From contig JAFGKO010000108.1 in the NCBI GenBank assembly GCA_016928525.1, forward strand, positions 1-10,478: 10,478 nucleotides of DNA. The letters are read 5' to 3'. This stretch comes from Anaerolineales bacterium. GTDB lineage: Bacteria > Chloroflexota > Anaerolineae > Anaerolineales > Villigracilaceae. Below the pieces are notes generated by a model. That model was given only the letters and a program-made list of their open reading frames with translations, was not told the origin of the DNA and ran no database searches. The translations under genes and the position numbers were made by a program. The number at the start of each line of letters is the position of its first letter. Positions within the stretch are counted from its first letter, which is position 1. Positions 1 to 6,693 of this stretch are shown here, piece by piece.

Positions 1-270
<270 letters not shown>

Positions 271-278
271 AAAGGAGG

Positions 279-374
279 AAGGATGAAGTTGAAAGGATGA
301 AAAGAGTTGCCGAAACATTCATCCCTTCGGCTTCGCTCAGGACAAGCCTTCATCCTTCTTCTGCCTTCATCCTT
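279..374. repeat. Nested inverted repeat between metY and metA
   Basis: The 112-bp gap between the metY stop and the metA start contains AAGGATGAAG at 279-288 and a second AAGGATGAA at 293-301. Both are answered by CTTCATCCTT at 348-357 and 365-374. A further imperfect copy, TTCATCCCTT, lies at 318-327. The arms can pair as an outer 10-bp and an inner 9-bp stem, separated by an internal loop. The enclosed loop carries the GC-rich segment CTTCGGCTTCGCTCAGGAC. The arrangement looks like a dispersed REP or miniature palindromic element rather than a classic terminator, because no T-run follows. Confidence 0.6.
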
Positions 375-382
375 ATAAAGCT

Positions 383-1324
383 ATGCCTGTCAGAATTCCG
401 ACCACCTTACCTGCCCGCATCATCCTGGAACGCGAAAACATCTTTGTAATGGGACACGAGCGCGCCGAGCGCCAGGACATCCGTCCGCTGCGCGTGGCCA
501 TCCTCAACCTGATGCCTACTAAGATCGAGACCGAAACGCAGTTGCTGCGCCTGCTGGGCAATTCGGCTCTGCAAGTGGAGATCACTCTGCTCCAAACGGC
601 TACTTATCAACCTAAAAATACCGCCGCTGATCACCTAATCACACACTACCGCACCTGGGAACAGATACTTAAGGAGAAATTCGATGGCCTGGTCATCACG
701 GGCGCGCCGGTGGAACAGATGCCCTTCGAAGAAGTGGAATATTGGGATGAACTGTGCGCCATTATGGATTGGGCAGAAACGAACGTATTCTCCACCCTGT
801 ATATTTGTTGGGGTGCGCAGGCGGGACTGTATCACCGCTACCGTATCCCGAAATATCCGCTGCCTCAAAAGATGTTCGGTGTATTCGAACACAAAGTTTT
901 GGCCTGCAATGAGAAGTTGTTACGCGGCTTCGACGACGCCTTCCTTGCGCCGCATTCGCGGCATACCGAGGTCCGTGTTGCGGATATTGAGAAGACATAT
1001 GATCTTAAGTTGTTGGCGGCTTCGGATGAGGCTGGCCTTTATCTGGCTGCCTCCCACGATGGACGGCAGGTCTTCGTCACCGGTCACTCGGAATATGATC
1101 CCCTTACGCTGAAAGGCGAATATGACCGTGACGTCAAGCTGGGGCTTCCGATCGATGTTCCCTGTAACTACTATCCAGACGACGACCCGTCCAGACCGCC
1201 GCTGGTACGCTGGCGCGGGCACGCTAACTTATTGTTTGCGAACTGGTTGAATTACTACGTCTATCAGGTTACGCCGTATAACCTCAAGCATATCCCCCAG
1301 CATGGGACCTATGCAAATTTTTAG
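383..1324 (+). CDS. metA: Homoserine O-acetyltransferase (MetA family)
   Basis: This 313-residue protein is full length for the MetA family, which acylates the hydroxyl of homoserine at the start of methionine synthesis in the cytoplasm. It follows E. coli MetA from the first residues (MPVRIP) to the conserved end ([11 protein letters not shown]). The catalytic triad falls at the family positions: Cys142 in YICWGAQ, and His235 and Glu237 in VTGHSEYDP. Residue 111, in [12 protein letters not shown], is Glu. In characterised MetA enzymes Glu111 gives acetyl-CoA use and Gly111 gives succinyl-CoA use, so I call it an acetyltransferase although many databases would label it succinyltransferase. 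The adjacent metY needs exactly O-acetylhomoserine. The ATG at 383 is chosen by homology; no clear Shine-Dalgarno precedes it, so translation may be coupled or unusual. Likely co-transcribed with metY. Confidence 0.95.
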   Translation: MPVRIPTTLPARIILERENIFVMGHERAERQDIRPLRVAILNLMPTKIETETQLLRLLGNSALQVEITLLQTATYQPKNTAADHLITHYRTWEQILKEKFDGLVITGAPVEQMPFEEVEYWDELCAIMDWAETNVFSTLYICWGAQAGLYHRYRIPKYPLPQKMFGVFEHKVLACNEKLLRGFDDAFLAPHSRHTEVRVADIEKTYDLKLLAASDEAGLYLAASHDGRQVFVTGHSEYDPLTLKGEYDRDVKLGLPIDVPCNYYPDDDPSRPPLVRWRGHANLLFANWLNYYVYQVTPYNLKHIPQHGTYANF

Positions 1325-1352
1325 GGCTTGGGACATTCAAGCATAGGTAATA

Positions 1353-1389
1353 AAATTGTAAGGGCGGGGTTACCCCGCCCTTACAATTT
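1353..1389. terminator. Perfect 18-bp hairpin shared by convergent metA and osmC-like genes
   Basis: The arms at 1353-1370 and 1372-1389 are exact reverse complements with a single unpaired T between the written arms, so in practice the loop is 3 or more nt. The core is a GC-rich block (AGGGCGGGGT/ACCCCGCCCT) flanked by AT-rich outer stem. It lies 29 bp after the metA stop, and its right arm runs into the stop codon of the OsmC-like gene (1388-1390), so it can stop transcription from both sides. The symmetrical GGGCGGGG...CCCCGCCC design also resembles dispersed palindromes. Confidence 0.75.
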
Positions 1390-1792
1390 ACGCCAGCTCA
1401 ACTTCTTTCGTCATAATGTCGAACACAGGCGGCTGCTCGAAGTGCTTCTTGACTGCGCACAGCTCCGCAGATTTGATCAGCGAGGAGCGATATTTCTCAG
1501 GGAAGGAAGATGGCACCTGGATCTCCAGGTCCACTTGGCCGACCATGCCGGTGATCGGGTTGCTGTGCATGCGTTGTACAATGCGAATGCCATCAGTAGG
1601 TAGTCCGCGCTGGCGGCAGAAGCCCAACACATAAATACCCGCGCATGTGCCCATGGAGGCTAAGAAGAGGGCAAACGGGGTGGGTGCGGAACCATCGCCC
1701 CCGCCTTGGGGTGGTTGGTCGGTTGCCACGGTATATTGGCCAAAGTGCGCGTCTACGCGCGCGCCGCCAGGGAAGTCGATGATCATTTCCAT
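1388..1792 (-). CDS. OsmC/Ohr-family protein (thiol-dependent peroxidase type)
   Basis: This 134-residue protein has the length and layout of small OsmC-fold proteins, which act as cytoplasmic thiol peroxidases on organic hydroperoxides or have unassigned roles. The segment GSAPTPFALFLASMGTCAGI contains Cys50 at the start of the central helix, and Cys112 lies in SAELCAVKKHF. These two match the peroxidatic and resolving cysteines of the family; Cys59 is an extra one. The sequence resembles the YhfA-like OsmC branch more than true Ohr, so the substrate is uncertain. The ATG at 1792 has AGGAG at 1805-1809 on the same strand, 12 nt upstream, which is long but acceptable; an ATG at 1786 is a less likely start. 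It stands alone, convergent to metA and divergent from the DUF1232 gene. Confidence 0.88.
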   Translation of the reverse strand: MEMIIDFPGGARVDAHFGQYTVATDQPPQGGGDGSAPTPFALFLASMGTCAGIYVLGFCRQRGLPTDGIRIVQRMHSNPITGMVGQVDLEIQVPSSFPEKYRSSLIKSAELCAVKKHFEQPPVFDIMTKEVELA

Positions 1793-1995
1793 AATGTAAA
1801 AAATCTCCTTTGTGTTTTATCTTTCCTTAGATGAGAAAATTCTAGAAAAGTTGCATCACTGTGCTTTATATAATACCTACGGTCACACGCGTACCTGCGT
1901 TCGGTGCAGGCAAATTGCGCTTTCCCACTCATAGAAGAGCGCAATTTGCGACCGCTCTGGGTATAATGCGTATGACTCAATAAAAGGAGTATTTC
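1793..1995. promoter_or_regulatory. Divergent intergenic region with inverted repeat and -10-like box
   Basis: This stretch separates the OsmC-like gene from the DUF1232 gene. A perfect 10-bp inverted repeat, CAAATTGCGC (1911-1920) and GCGCAATTTG (1939-1948), encloses 18 bp, with TTC/GAA extending the pairing after a small bulge. A TATAAT at 1962-1967 lies 14 bp downstream of the right arm and would serve the DUF1232 gene, although no good -35 stands at the right distance. AAAGGAG (1983-1989) is the ribosome-binding site for the ATG at 1996. Another TATAAT occurs at 1869-1874 and a TTCTAGAA palindrome at 1840-1847; neither can be assigned. Confidence 0.45.
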
Positions 1996-2367
1996 ATGAC
2001 AAACAAAAAACGTGGTGATCTGGTTGTTTCTTCTGGCGGTGGGGTATTGCGCGACCTGGTGTTGCGCCTCAAGCTCATCGTTCGCTTGATGGGTGATAAG
2101 CGTGTCAACCCGTTCCTCAAGCTGCTGCCTGTGGCTTCGCTGGCGTATCTGGTCTTCCCATTCGATTTGATCTCTGTCATCCCCGGTGTTAGCGCGCTGG
2201 ATGACGTGGCGCTTGTCTCGTTGGGCGCCTATCTCTTCATCGAGTTCTGCCCGCCGGATGTGGTGCAGGAGCATATGCAAAAACTGACCAGCAACATGGA
2301 TGCGATCAGCAGCCACGACGAAGTGGTAGATGCCGAAGCTATTGACCTGGACGACGAACGAAAATAG
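1996..2367 (+). CDS. DUF1232 / YkvA-like small membrane protein
   Basis: This 123-residue protein has the DUF1232 signature at residues 40-73: FLKLLPVASLAYLVFPFDLI, then a VIPGVSALDDVA segment. The hydrophobic run at about 42-65, with the P-F-D-L-I turn, and the second hydrophobic stretch at 70-84 suggest two short membrane-inserted helices. The N-terminus is basic, and the C-terminal 25 residues are strongly acidic (DEVVDAEAIDLDDERK). The biochemical role of the family is not established. A strong AAAGGAG 6-7 nt before the ATG fixes the start. The next gene begins only 9 bp after the stop, so the two are probably co-transcribed, although nothing links this protein to sugar oxidation. Confidence 0.85.
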   Translation: MTNKKRGDLVVSSGGGVLRDLVLRLKLIVRLMGDKRVNPFLKLLPVASLAYLVFPFDLISVIPGVSALDDVALVSLGAYLFIEFCPPDVVQEHMQKLTSNMDAISSHDEVVDAEAIDLDDERK

Positions 2368-2376
2368 GATACGAAT

Positions 2377-3624
2377 ATGCGACGCGTTTTATTGGTATTG
2401 TTATTGCTGACCCTGGTCGCTTGCCTGCCGACGCCGACCCCGCCGCCTCCTACACCCCTGCCTGTCACCGTTGTCCCCGACACGGCCGCGCCTCCAACGG
2501 TCGCTCCGCCTCCTACCGACCCTGCCACAGAATTGCCCCCCACAGACACACCAACAGGCCCTCCACCCGACGCGACGTCATTTCCCAATCCGGCAACTTA
2601 TCTCTGGCAGACAGTCGTTTCCGGCCTCGAACGTCCCGTGGACCTGCAGCATGCGGGCGACGAGCGTCTTTTCATCATCGAAAAAGCCGGTCGAATCCGC
2701 GTTTTGCAAGGTGGCAATCTGGTCGATTTCCCCTTCCTGAACATCACTGACCGGGTTGGCAGCAGTGGCAACGAACAAGGTCTTCTCGGACTGGCTTTCC
2801 ACCCGCGTTATGTAGAAAATGGTTTTTTCTTCGTCAATTACACGGATAAGGATGGCGATACCGTTATCGCTCGTTTCCGGGCCACTGCCGACCCCAATAT
2901 TGCCGATCCAAGCAGCGAGGTTGTTCTGCTGCGCGTAGACCAACCCTTTGGCAACCATAACGGTGGCGTGCTGGCCTTTTTTGGACCGGACGGCTACCTG
3001 TATGCTGGCCTGGGGGACGGCGGCTCGGCGGGCGATCCCTTTGGCAATGCGCAAAAACTGGACTCCTTGCTGGGTAAGGTCCTGCGCCTGGATGTGGATT
3101 CGGCTGAACCGTATGTCATCCCGGCGGACAACCCCTTTGGAAATGAGATTTGGGCTTACGGCTTGCGCAATCCATGGCGTATGTCGTTCGACAGCCTGAC
3201 AGGTGACCTGTACATTGGCGATGTCGGTCAGGGACAGTGGGAAGAGATCGATTTCATATCCGCGGGTTCACCCGGTGGTGTGAATTTCGGTTGGAAGTAC
3301 TTCGAAGGCACACATCCTTATGACGGCTCACCTCCGCAGGGGGCGCAACTTGTACCGCCTGTGGTCGAATATAACCATAGCGAAGGTTGCTCGGTGACAG
3401 GCGGATACGTTTATCGCGGGTCTATGCTCGAATGGAACGGGATCTACCTGTATGGCGATTATTGCTCGGGAACCGTTTGGGGTTTGATCCGCTCTAACGG
3501 AGGCTGGCAGGCACAGGTCCTGTTCGGTGGCGTGGGGCGTATCACTTCCTTCGGGCAGGATATGTCCGGTGAAGTCTACCTTGTCCTTGATAGTGGCAGT
3601 ATCCTGCGTCTTGCGCCTCGTTAA
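2377..3624 (+). CDS. PQQ-dependent glucose/sorbosone dehydrogenase-like lipoprotein
   Basis: This 415-residue secreted protein has a lipoprotein signal (MRRVLLVLLLLTLVAC, Cys16), then a Pro/Thr-rich tether to about residue 68, then a six-bladed beta-propeller of the GSDH family. Members (YliI/Asd, soluble glucose dehydrogenase) oxidise aldose sugars with PQQ and Ca2+ outside the membrane. Visible landmarks are GLERPVDLQ, EQGLLGLAFHP (134-143), NHNGG with the likely catalytic His194, GPDGYLYAGLGDGG, GLRNPWRMSFD (262-272) containing the PQQ-contacting arginine type, and IGDVGQGQWEEI. Cys338 (EGCSVTGGYVYRG) and Cys363 (YGDYCSGTVW) sit where many family members appear to have a disulfide. No PQQ synthesis genes are in the window, so cofactor supply is unknown. 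The ATG at 2377 is fixed by the signal peptide; its ribosome site (AGGA) is weak, suggesting coupling to the gene upstream. Confidence 0.9.
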   Translation: MRRVLLVLLLLTLVACLPTPTPPPPTPLPVTVVPDTAAPPTVAPPPTDPATELPPTDTPTGPPPDATSFPNPATYLWQTVVSGLERPVDLQHAGDERLFIIEKAGRIRVLQGGNLVDFPFLNITDRVGSSGNEQGLLGLAFHPRYVENGFFFVNYTDKDGDTVIARFRATADPNIADPSSEVVLLRVDQPFGNHNGGVLAFFGPDGYLYAGLGDGGSAGDPFGNAQKLDSLLGKVLRLDVDSAEPYVIPADNPFGNEIWAYGLRNPWRMSFDSLTGDLYIGDVGQGQWEEIDFISAGSPGGVNFGWKYFEGTHPYDGSPPQGAQLVPPVVEYNHSEGCSVTGGYVYRGSMLEWNGIYLYGDYCSGTVWGLIRSNGGWQAQVLFGGVGRITSFGQDMSGEVYLVLDSGSILRLAPR

Positions 3625-3678
3625 AGTGGATAAATGCGAGACGGGACGTCCAAATTAGGCGCTTTGTCATACCAATTT

Positions 3679-3739
3679 GTGACGCCTGTCACTGGTTGAC
3701 GTTCTTATAGTTGCATAAAATATAAGTATAGTCAGGAGG
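3679..3739 (+). promoter_or_regulatory. Promoter and ribosome site of the 73-residue Cys-rich gene
   Basis: TTGACG (3696-3701) is a good -35; TATAAG (3721-3726) or TAAAAT a few bases earlier could be the -10, with spacing of 19 or 14 bp, so the exact pair is unsure. A small dyad, GTGAC-N4-GTCAC (3679-3692), sits just upstream of the -35. AGGAGG at 3734-3739 is a full ribosome site 5 nt before the ATG at 3745. The small gene therefore appears to be its own transcription unit. Confidence 0.5.
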
Positions 3740-3744
3740 CAGAT

Positions 3745-3966
3745 ATGGCAAAGCGTAGCTGGCAAGTGAAAATGCTGAAATATTGCGAGCACGTCGGGCA
3801 TGAGATTGCGCTGGAAAATGAGGTTGTGTATCCGGCTGAGTTTCTCCCTGACCAACCGCCGCGCATATTGGCCAGCCGCTGTTCGAATGCTATTCAGTGC
3901 AATACGATGTTCGATAAACCTGTCTGTGTCTGGTGTGGTACCAACCCTGAACACGAACCTGCGTAA
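3745..3966 (+). CDS. Small Cys-rich protein, probable zinc-binding, unknown function
   Basis: This is a 73-residue protein that I cannot name. Cysteines at 46, 52, 61 and 64 (RCSNAIQC and VCVWC, the latter a CxxC) form a plausible four-Cys metal site in the C-terminal half. Cys14, His16 and His19 (YCEHVGH) add further possible ligands. There is no signal peptide or membrane segment, so it is probably cytoplasmic. A consensus AGGAGG and a likely promoter upstream, plus a hairpin terminator downstream, argue that it is a real expressed gene. It is independent of the sugar dehydrogenase, which ends 120 bp upstream. It could be a zinc-ribbon-like regulator or a structural partner; the sequence alone does not say. 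Confidence 0.7.
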   Translation: MAKRSWQVKMLKYCEHVGHEIALENEVVYPAEFLPDQPPRILASRCSNAIQCNTMFDKPVCVWCGTNPEHEPA

Positions 3967-4022
3967 TCAGTGTGGGTTTTATCCCGCCCGGTTACTTCTC
4001 TCCTCCCTCTGAGTTGGTTTTT

Positions 4023-4053
4023 GGCAGCCCCGCGAACATTCGCGGGGTTTGCC
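4023..4053 (+). terminator. Rho-independent-type hairpin after the Cys-rich gene
   Basis: CCCCGCGAA (4028-4036) pairs with TTCGCGGGG (4039-4047), followed by TTT. An outer GGCA/TGCC pair (4023-4026 with 4050-4053) can extend the stem. It lies about 60 bp past the stop of the Cys-rich gene and about 57 bp before the end of the convergent membrane-protein gene, so it probably insulates the two. Confidence 0.75.
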
Positions 4054-4109
4054 GTTAAGCGGCCTTCTTGCTTGCTAGAAATCGTATGTCGTGGGGTTTT
4101 GCAGAGAAG

Positions 4110-4832
4110 CTAACGCTTTTTCCAGTAGGGTTGATCCTCGTCTTTGTGTTTTTCTTCTGCTCTTTTTTCAATTCGTTTTCGGCTGTCCTCGACACGGGCA
4201 CGGTGTTCAGCTTGAATTTTCAAGCGTTGTGCACGACTGTTTGCTGTACGTTTGCGAACAGAGTAAAAAATCACTCCTCCAATCAAGGCCAATTCTGCCA
4301 GAACCCAAAAGGTGATGAGAGACTCTTTGCCTGTCAGGGTATCTGGGACAAGATATGCAGTATCTGGACGGGTGGGGTGTGTAACCCGGTATACGCCAGG
4401 TTGATCGACCCTGAAAGTAACAACCGGCCGGCCAGCCGCGAAAGGAGTATCGTACCAGGCCAGGCCTCGACCGATCAGCGTTATCTCCAGCTCAGTATCA
4501 AGGTGTTCAGGTTGGATTTTCATCCAGGGCTGGGAATTGTCCTTGACAATAGCATCATGAATGACCAAGAGGTCCAAATTGCTCATGTACAAGAGATATT
4601 GCCCTGGTGAAGCAATTGAGATTATGGAGGGATTTTCTGCCAGAGACATGGGAATGACATCCTGTGGCGAAACCATATCGATCAGTCCCACCTTGGCTGG
4701 CACATACATAAGCGCGGCACCCGCAAATTTGACAACATCAGGTAAGCGCAGGAAAGCCAGAAAAGCTACAATGAATAGCGCGATTCCAAGCAATATGCTG
4801 CGGATGGTTGGCGGCTTAGGAAGACCGTTCAT
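4110..4832 (-). CDS. Two-TM protein with extracellular domain, unknown function
   Basis: I do not recognise this 240-residue protein. It has a short basic N-terminus, TM helix 1 at about 13-30 (ILLGIALFIVAFLAFLRL), a predicted extracellular domain at 31-171, and TM helix 2 at about 172-192. The cytoplasmic tail of nearly 50 residues is very rich in Lys, Arg and Glu and probably forms a helical or coiled-coil stalk. The external domain contains beta-like segments ending in TFRVDQPGVYRVTHP, the kind of strand pattern seen in beta-sandwich modules. I chose the ATG at 4832 because AGGAA (complement of 4841-4845) lies 8 nt upstream. A TTG at 4838 would add two residues but stands too close to that site. 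It is a single gene with its own putative promoter and convergent to the Cys-rich gene. Confidence 0.75.
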   Translation of the reverse strand: MNGLPKPPTIRSILLGIALFIVAFLAFLRLPDVVKFAGAALMYVPAKVGLIDMVSPQDVIPMSLAENPSIISIASPGQYLLYMSNLDLLVIHDAIVKDNSQPWMKIQPEHLDTELEITLIGRGLAWYDTPFAAGRPVVTFRVDQPGVYRVTHPTRPDTAYLVPDTLTGKESLITFWVLAELALIGGVIFYSVRKRTANSRAQRLKIQAEHRARVEDSRKRIEKRAEEKHKDEDQPYWKKR

Positions 4833-4854
4833 ATACAAATTTCCTGCGAAGCAA

Positions 4855-4894
4855 ATTTAAATCAAACATGGATTGTTTTACAAATTGTTTGTAA
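4855..4894 (-). promoter_or_regulatory. Putative promoter with 17-bp operator-like dyad upstream of the two-TM gene
   Basis: On the minus strand TTGTAA (complement of 4878-4883) and TTAAAT (complement of 4855-4860) are separated by 17 bp, a plausible though weak -35/-10 pair. The -35 overlaps a perfect 7-bp dyad, TTACAAA-TTG-TTTGTAA (4878-4894). That placement is typical of a repressor site. No regulator gene is adjacent. Confidence 0.45.
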
Positions 4895-5211
4895 TGCTTC
4901 TGAATTTACCAGTTCCATTCCCTTGGGTCAAGCCTCTCCAGGAGCATTTTGTGTTGCTTTACCTGCTCAATCATTGGATTCATGCTGCCAAGTACGCAAA
5001 CGCCGCCGGGTATGGCATGAGCCAAAGCCCGATAATTTCACCGCTTAGCGTGCAAAACGTTGCCGCGAACCAAACCATTTACAATGAAAACTGCATGCAC
5101 ACTCCGGGTTGTCTGCAAACGTTAGGTGTACCCGGCACAAGATCCACCCCCAGTGATGATCAGAATCTTATGGAATTGCCGCGCTTCTATAAGCTCGCGA
5201 AAAGTTTTTTC
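4895..5211. other. Gene-free stretch with no convincing content
   Basis: This stretch of roughly 317 bp lies between the putative promoter of the two-TM gene and the end of the TSUP gene. Open frames crossing it either lack a ribosome site and begin with TTG, or are short, and none resembles a known family. TGCAAAACGTT (about 5051) and TGCAAACGTT (about 5114) form a loose direct repeat, and CCGGGT/ACCCGG encloses the second copy. There is no clear terminator for the TSUP gene. It could be a decayed gene or a long untranslated region. Confidence 0.4.
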
Positions 5212-6015
5212 TCATTTCGTTTTGCCAACCACCAGTTTCACAGCCGAAACCAGCAAGATACTGCCCAGCAAGTAGTAAAGCAGCGCGCCAGGGATGAGAA
5301 CCAACAAGGCGCTTCCCACCAGCGCCCCCAGGATTGAACCGAGCGACGTCCAACCGATAAAGGTTTTCTCGCCTCGTGCTTCGTCTAGTTTGCCCTGACT
5401 GCGATATTTGAGCAGTCCCACAACAATGGTCGGCGCACTGATGGCTAGACTGAGACTGCCCGCCAGTTTGATATCTGTCGCAAAGAGGAAGACGATGGTT
5501 GGAATAATCAACTCGCCGCCGGCCACACCGAGCATACTACTGAAAATCCCAATTAATACCCCGGCGGCGAGACCGAGCCCAATTTGCCAGCGAGTGGATA
5601 GAGTCAACCCGCCCAGACTGTCGATGAAGTCGTGGCTCATCAAGGCCAGGCTCAGGAATATCAGGAAAACCGCAACAATGCGCGAGAGCAGTTTCTCGTC
5701 GATGCTGGAAGCAAAGCGCGCGCCGAGGTAAGCCCCCATCAGCGAACCGGATAGGATGTTCAGGACGATGCTACTGTTGGCGATGATTTTATCGAAGTTG
5801 ACTAACCCGGTGCGAAAAATAAATGAAAATACCACCGTCACCAGGCTGACAATCAGATTGATGATGATGGCCTGCAAAGTGCGGTAGCGAAAGACGCCTA
5901 CCAGCACGGGCAATCGGAATTCGGCCCCGCCCAGTCCGATCAGCCCGCCGAGAATTCCAATCAACCCGCCCCAGGCCAGAGCCAGCATGTTACGACGATT
6001 AGATGAAGTTTGCAT
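5212..6015 (-). CDS. TauE/SafE (TSUP) family anion transporter
   Basis: This 267-residue membrane protein has the two-fold internal repeat of the TSUP family (former DUF81). The first half carries GGLIGILGGLIGLGGAEFRL at about 16-35 and the second carries IGIFSSMLGVAGGELIIP at about 155-172. About eight hydrophobic segments cover the protein. Characterised members move sulfite, sulfoacetate, sulfolactate or related sulfur anions across the cytoplasmic membrane. Here the gene begins 15 bp after the modB stop on the same strand, so it is probably the last gene of the padR-modA-modB unit, occupying the place where a modC ATPase would be expected. I infer a role in handling an oxyanion related to molybdate or sulfate; direction and substrate cannot be read from sequence. 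The ATG at 6015 has purine-rich AGGACAAGGG just upstream. Confidence 0.85.
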   Translation of the reverse strand: MQTSSNRRNMLALAWGGLIGILGGLIGLGGAEFRLPVLVGVFRYRTLQAIIINLIVSLVTVVFSFIFRTGLVNFDKIIANSSIVLNILSGSLMGAYLGARFASSIDEKLLSRIVAVFLIFLSLALMSHDFIDSLGGLTLSTRWQIGLGLAAGVLIGIFSSMLGVAGGELIIPTIVFLFATDIKLAGSLSLAISAPTIVVGLLKYRSQGKLDEARGEKTFIGWTSLGSILGALVGSALLVLIPGALLYYLLGSILLVSAVKLVVGKTK

Positions 6016-6030
6016 CAGCCCTTGTCCTGG

Positions 6031-6693
6031 TTAGTTCAGTTCGTCGGCTTTTTGCCGCAGGCGCAGGACAAAGAAAATCAGCCCAAAGCCAATCGAAGTC
6101 AACAGGAGCGCGAATTGATTGGCAAGGGAAAGATTGTTGGCCTGCACTGCATCGTATATCGCCATCGACAAAGTCTGAGTGCGCCCTGGAATATTGCCTG
6201 CCACCATCAGGGTTGCGCCGAAATCGCCGAGCGCGCGCAGGAAACCCAGCACACCGCCCGCCAGCAGTCCGCGCCAGATGAGCGGCAGGTGGATATGCCA
6301 AAAAAGCCTCCATTCCGTACAACCGTCTATCCGTCCGGCTTCCTCCACCTCGCGCGAGAGGGACGCGATGCTGACCTGTACTGTCTGAATGACGAGCGGC
6401 AAGGCTGTCACCGTTGCGGCAATGACCGCGCCCCACAGCGAAAAAACAACCCGGATGCCGAAAGTCTGTTCAAACCAGGGACCCAGTCCACGCTGGCCGA
6501 GCAGGGTCAGCAGATAATAGCCCAACAAGGTCGGCGGCAGAACCAGTGGCGCCATGATCAGCCCCTCGACAATCCATTTGCCGCGAAAGGGAATCTTGAC
6601 CAGCGCCCAGGCGATCAGCGTGCCAGAGAGCAACGCCGCCAGGCTGGCCCAGGTCGAAACCCACAGAGAGAGAGCGAGCGGGGAGTAACTCAA
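6031..6693 (-). CDS. modB: Molybdate ABC transporter permease ModB
   Basis: This 220-residue integral membrane protein has the ModB pattern: several TM helices, the ATPase-contact loop EEAGRIDGCTEWRLFWHIHL (117-136), and the strongly conserved ALGDFGATLMVAGNIPGRTQ at 154-173. It forms the membrane channel through which molybdate delivered by ModA passes into the cell. The start is TTG at 6693, directly abutting the modA stop TAG (6694-6696) in the same frame. No ATG or GTG occurs before the first TM helix, and the length from TTG fits the family. No strong ribosome site precedes it, so translation is probably coupled to modA termination. No ModC gene follows; the only ABC ATPase in the window is TupC, about 2.1 kb upstream in the direction of transcription. 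Confidence 0.92.
   Translation of the reverse strand: MSYSPLALSLWVSTWASLAALLSGTLIAWALVKIPFRGKWIVEGLIMAPLVLPPTLLGYYLLTLLGQRGLGPWFEQTFGIRVVFSLWGAVIAATVTALPLVIQTVQVSIASLSREVEEAGRIDGCTEWRLFWHIHLPLIWRGLLAGGVLGFLRALGDFGATLMVAGNIPGRTQTLSMAIYDAVQANNLSLANQFALLLTSIGFGLIFFVLRLRQKADELN

Noticed and set aside
271..382. Possible SAM-type riboswitch before metA
   Set aside because: The region is explained by simple inverted repeats, lacks recognisable riboswitch core elements, and lies inside a probable operon.
5040..5135. Possible integron attC-like site (GTTAGGT at about 5121)
   Set aside because: A GTTRRRY-type core is present, but no RYYYAAC partner occurs at the usual upstream distance and no integrase or cassette genes are visible.
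4873..5337. Plus-strand open frame of about 154 codons across the gene-free stretch
   Set aside because: It starts with TTG, has no ribosome site, resembles no family, and runs antisense into the well-supported TSUP gene.
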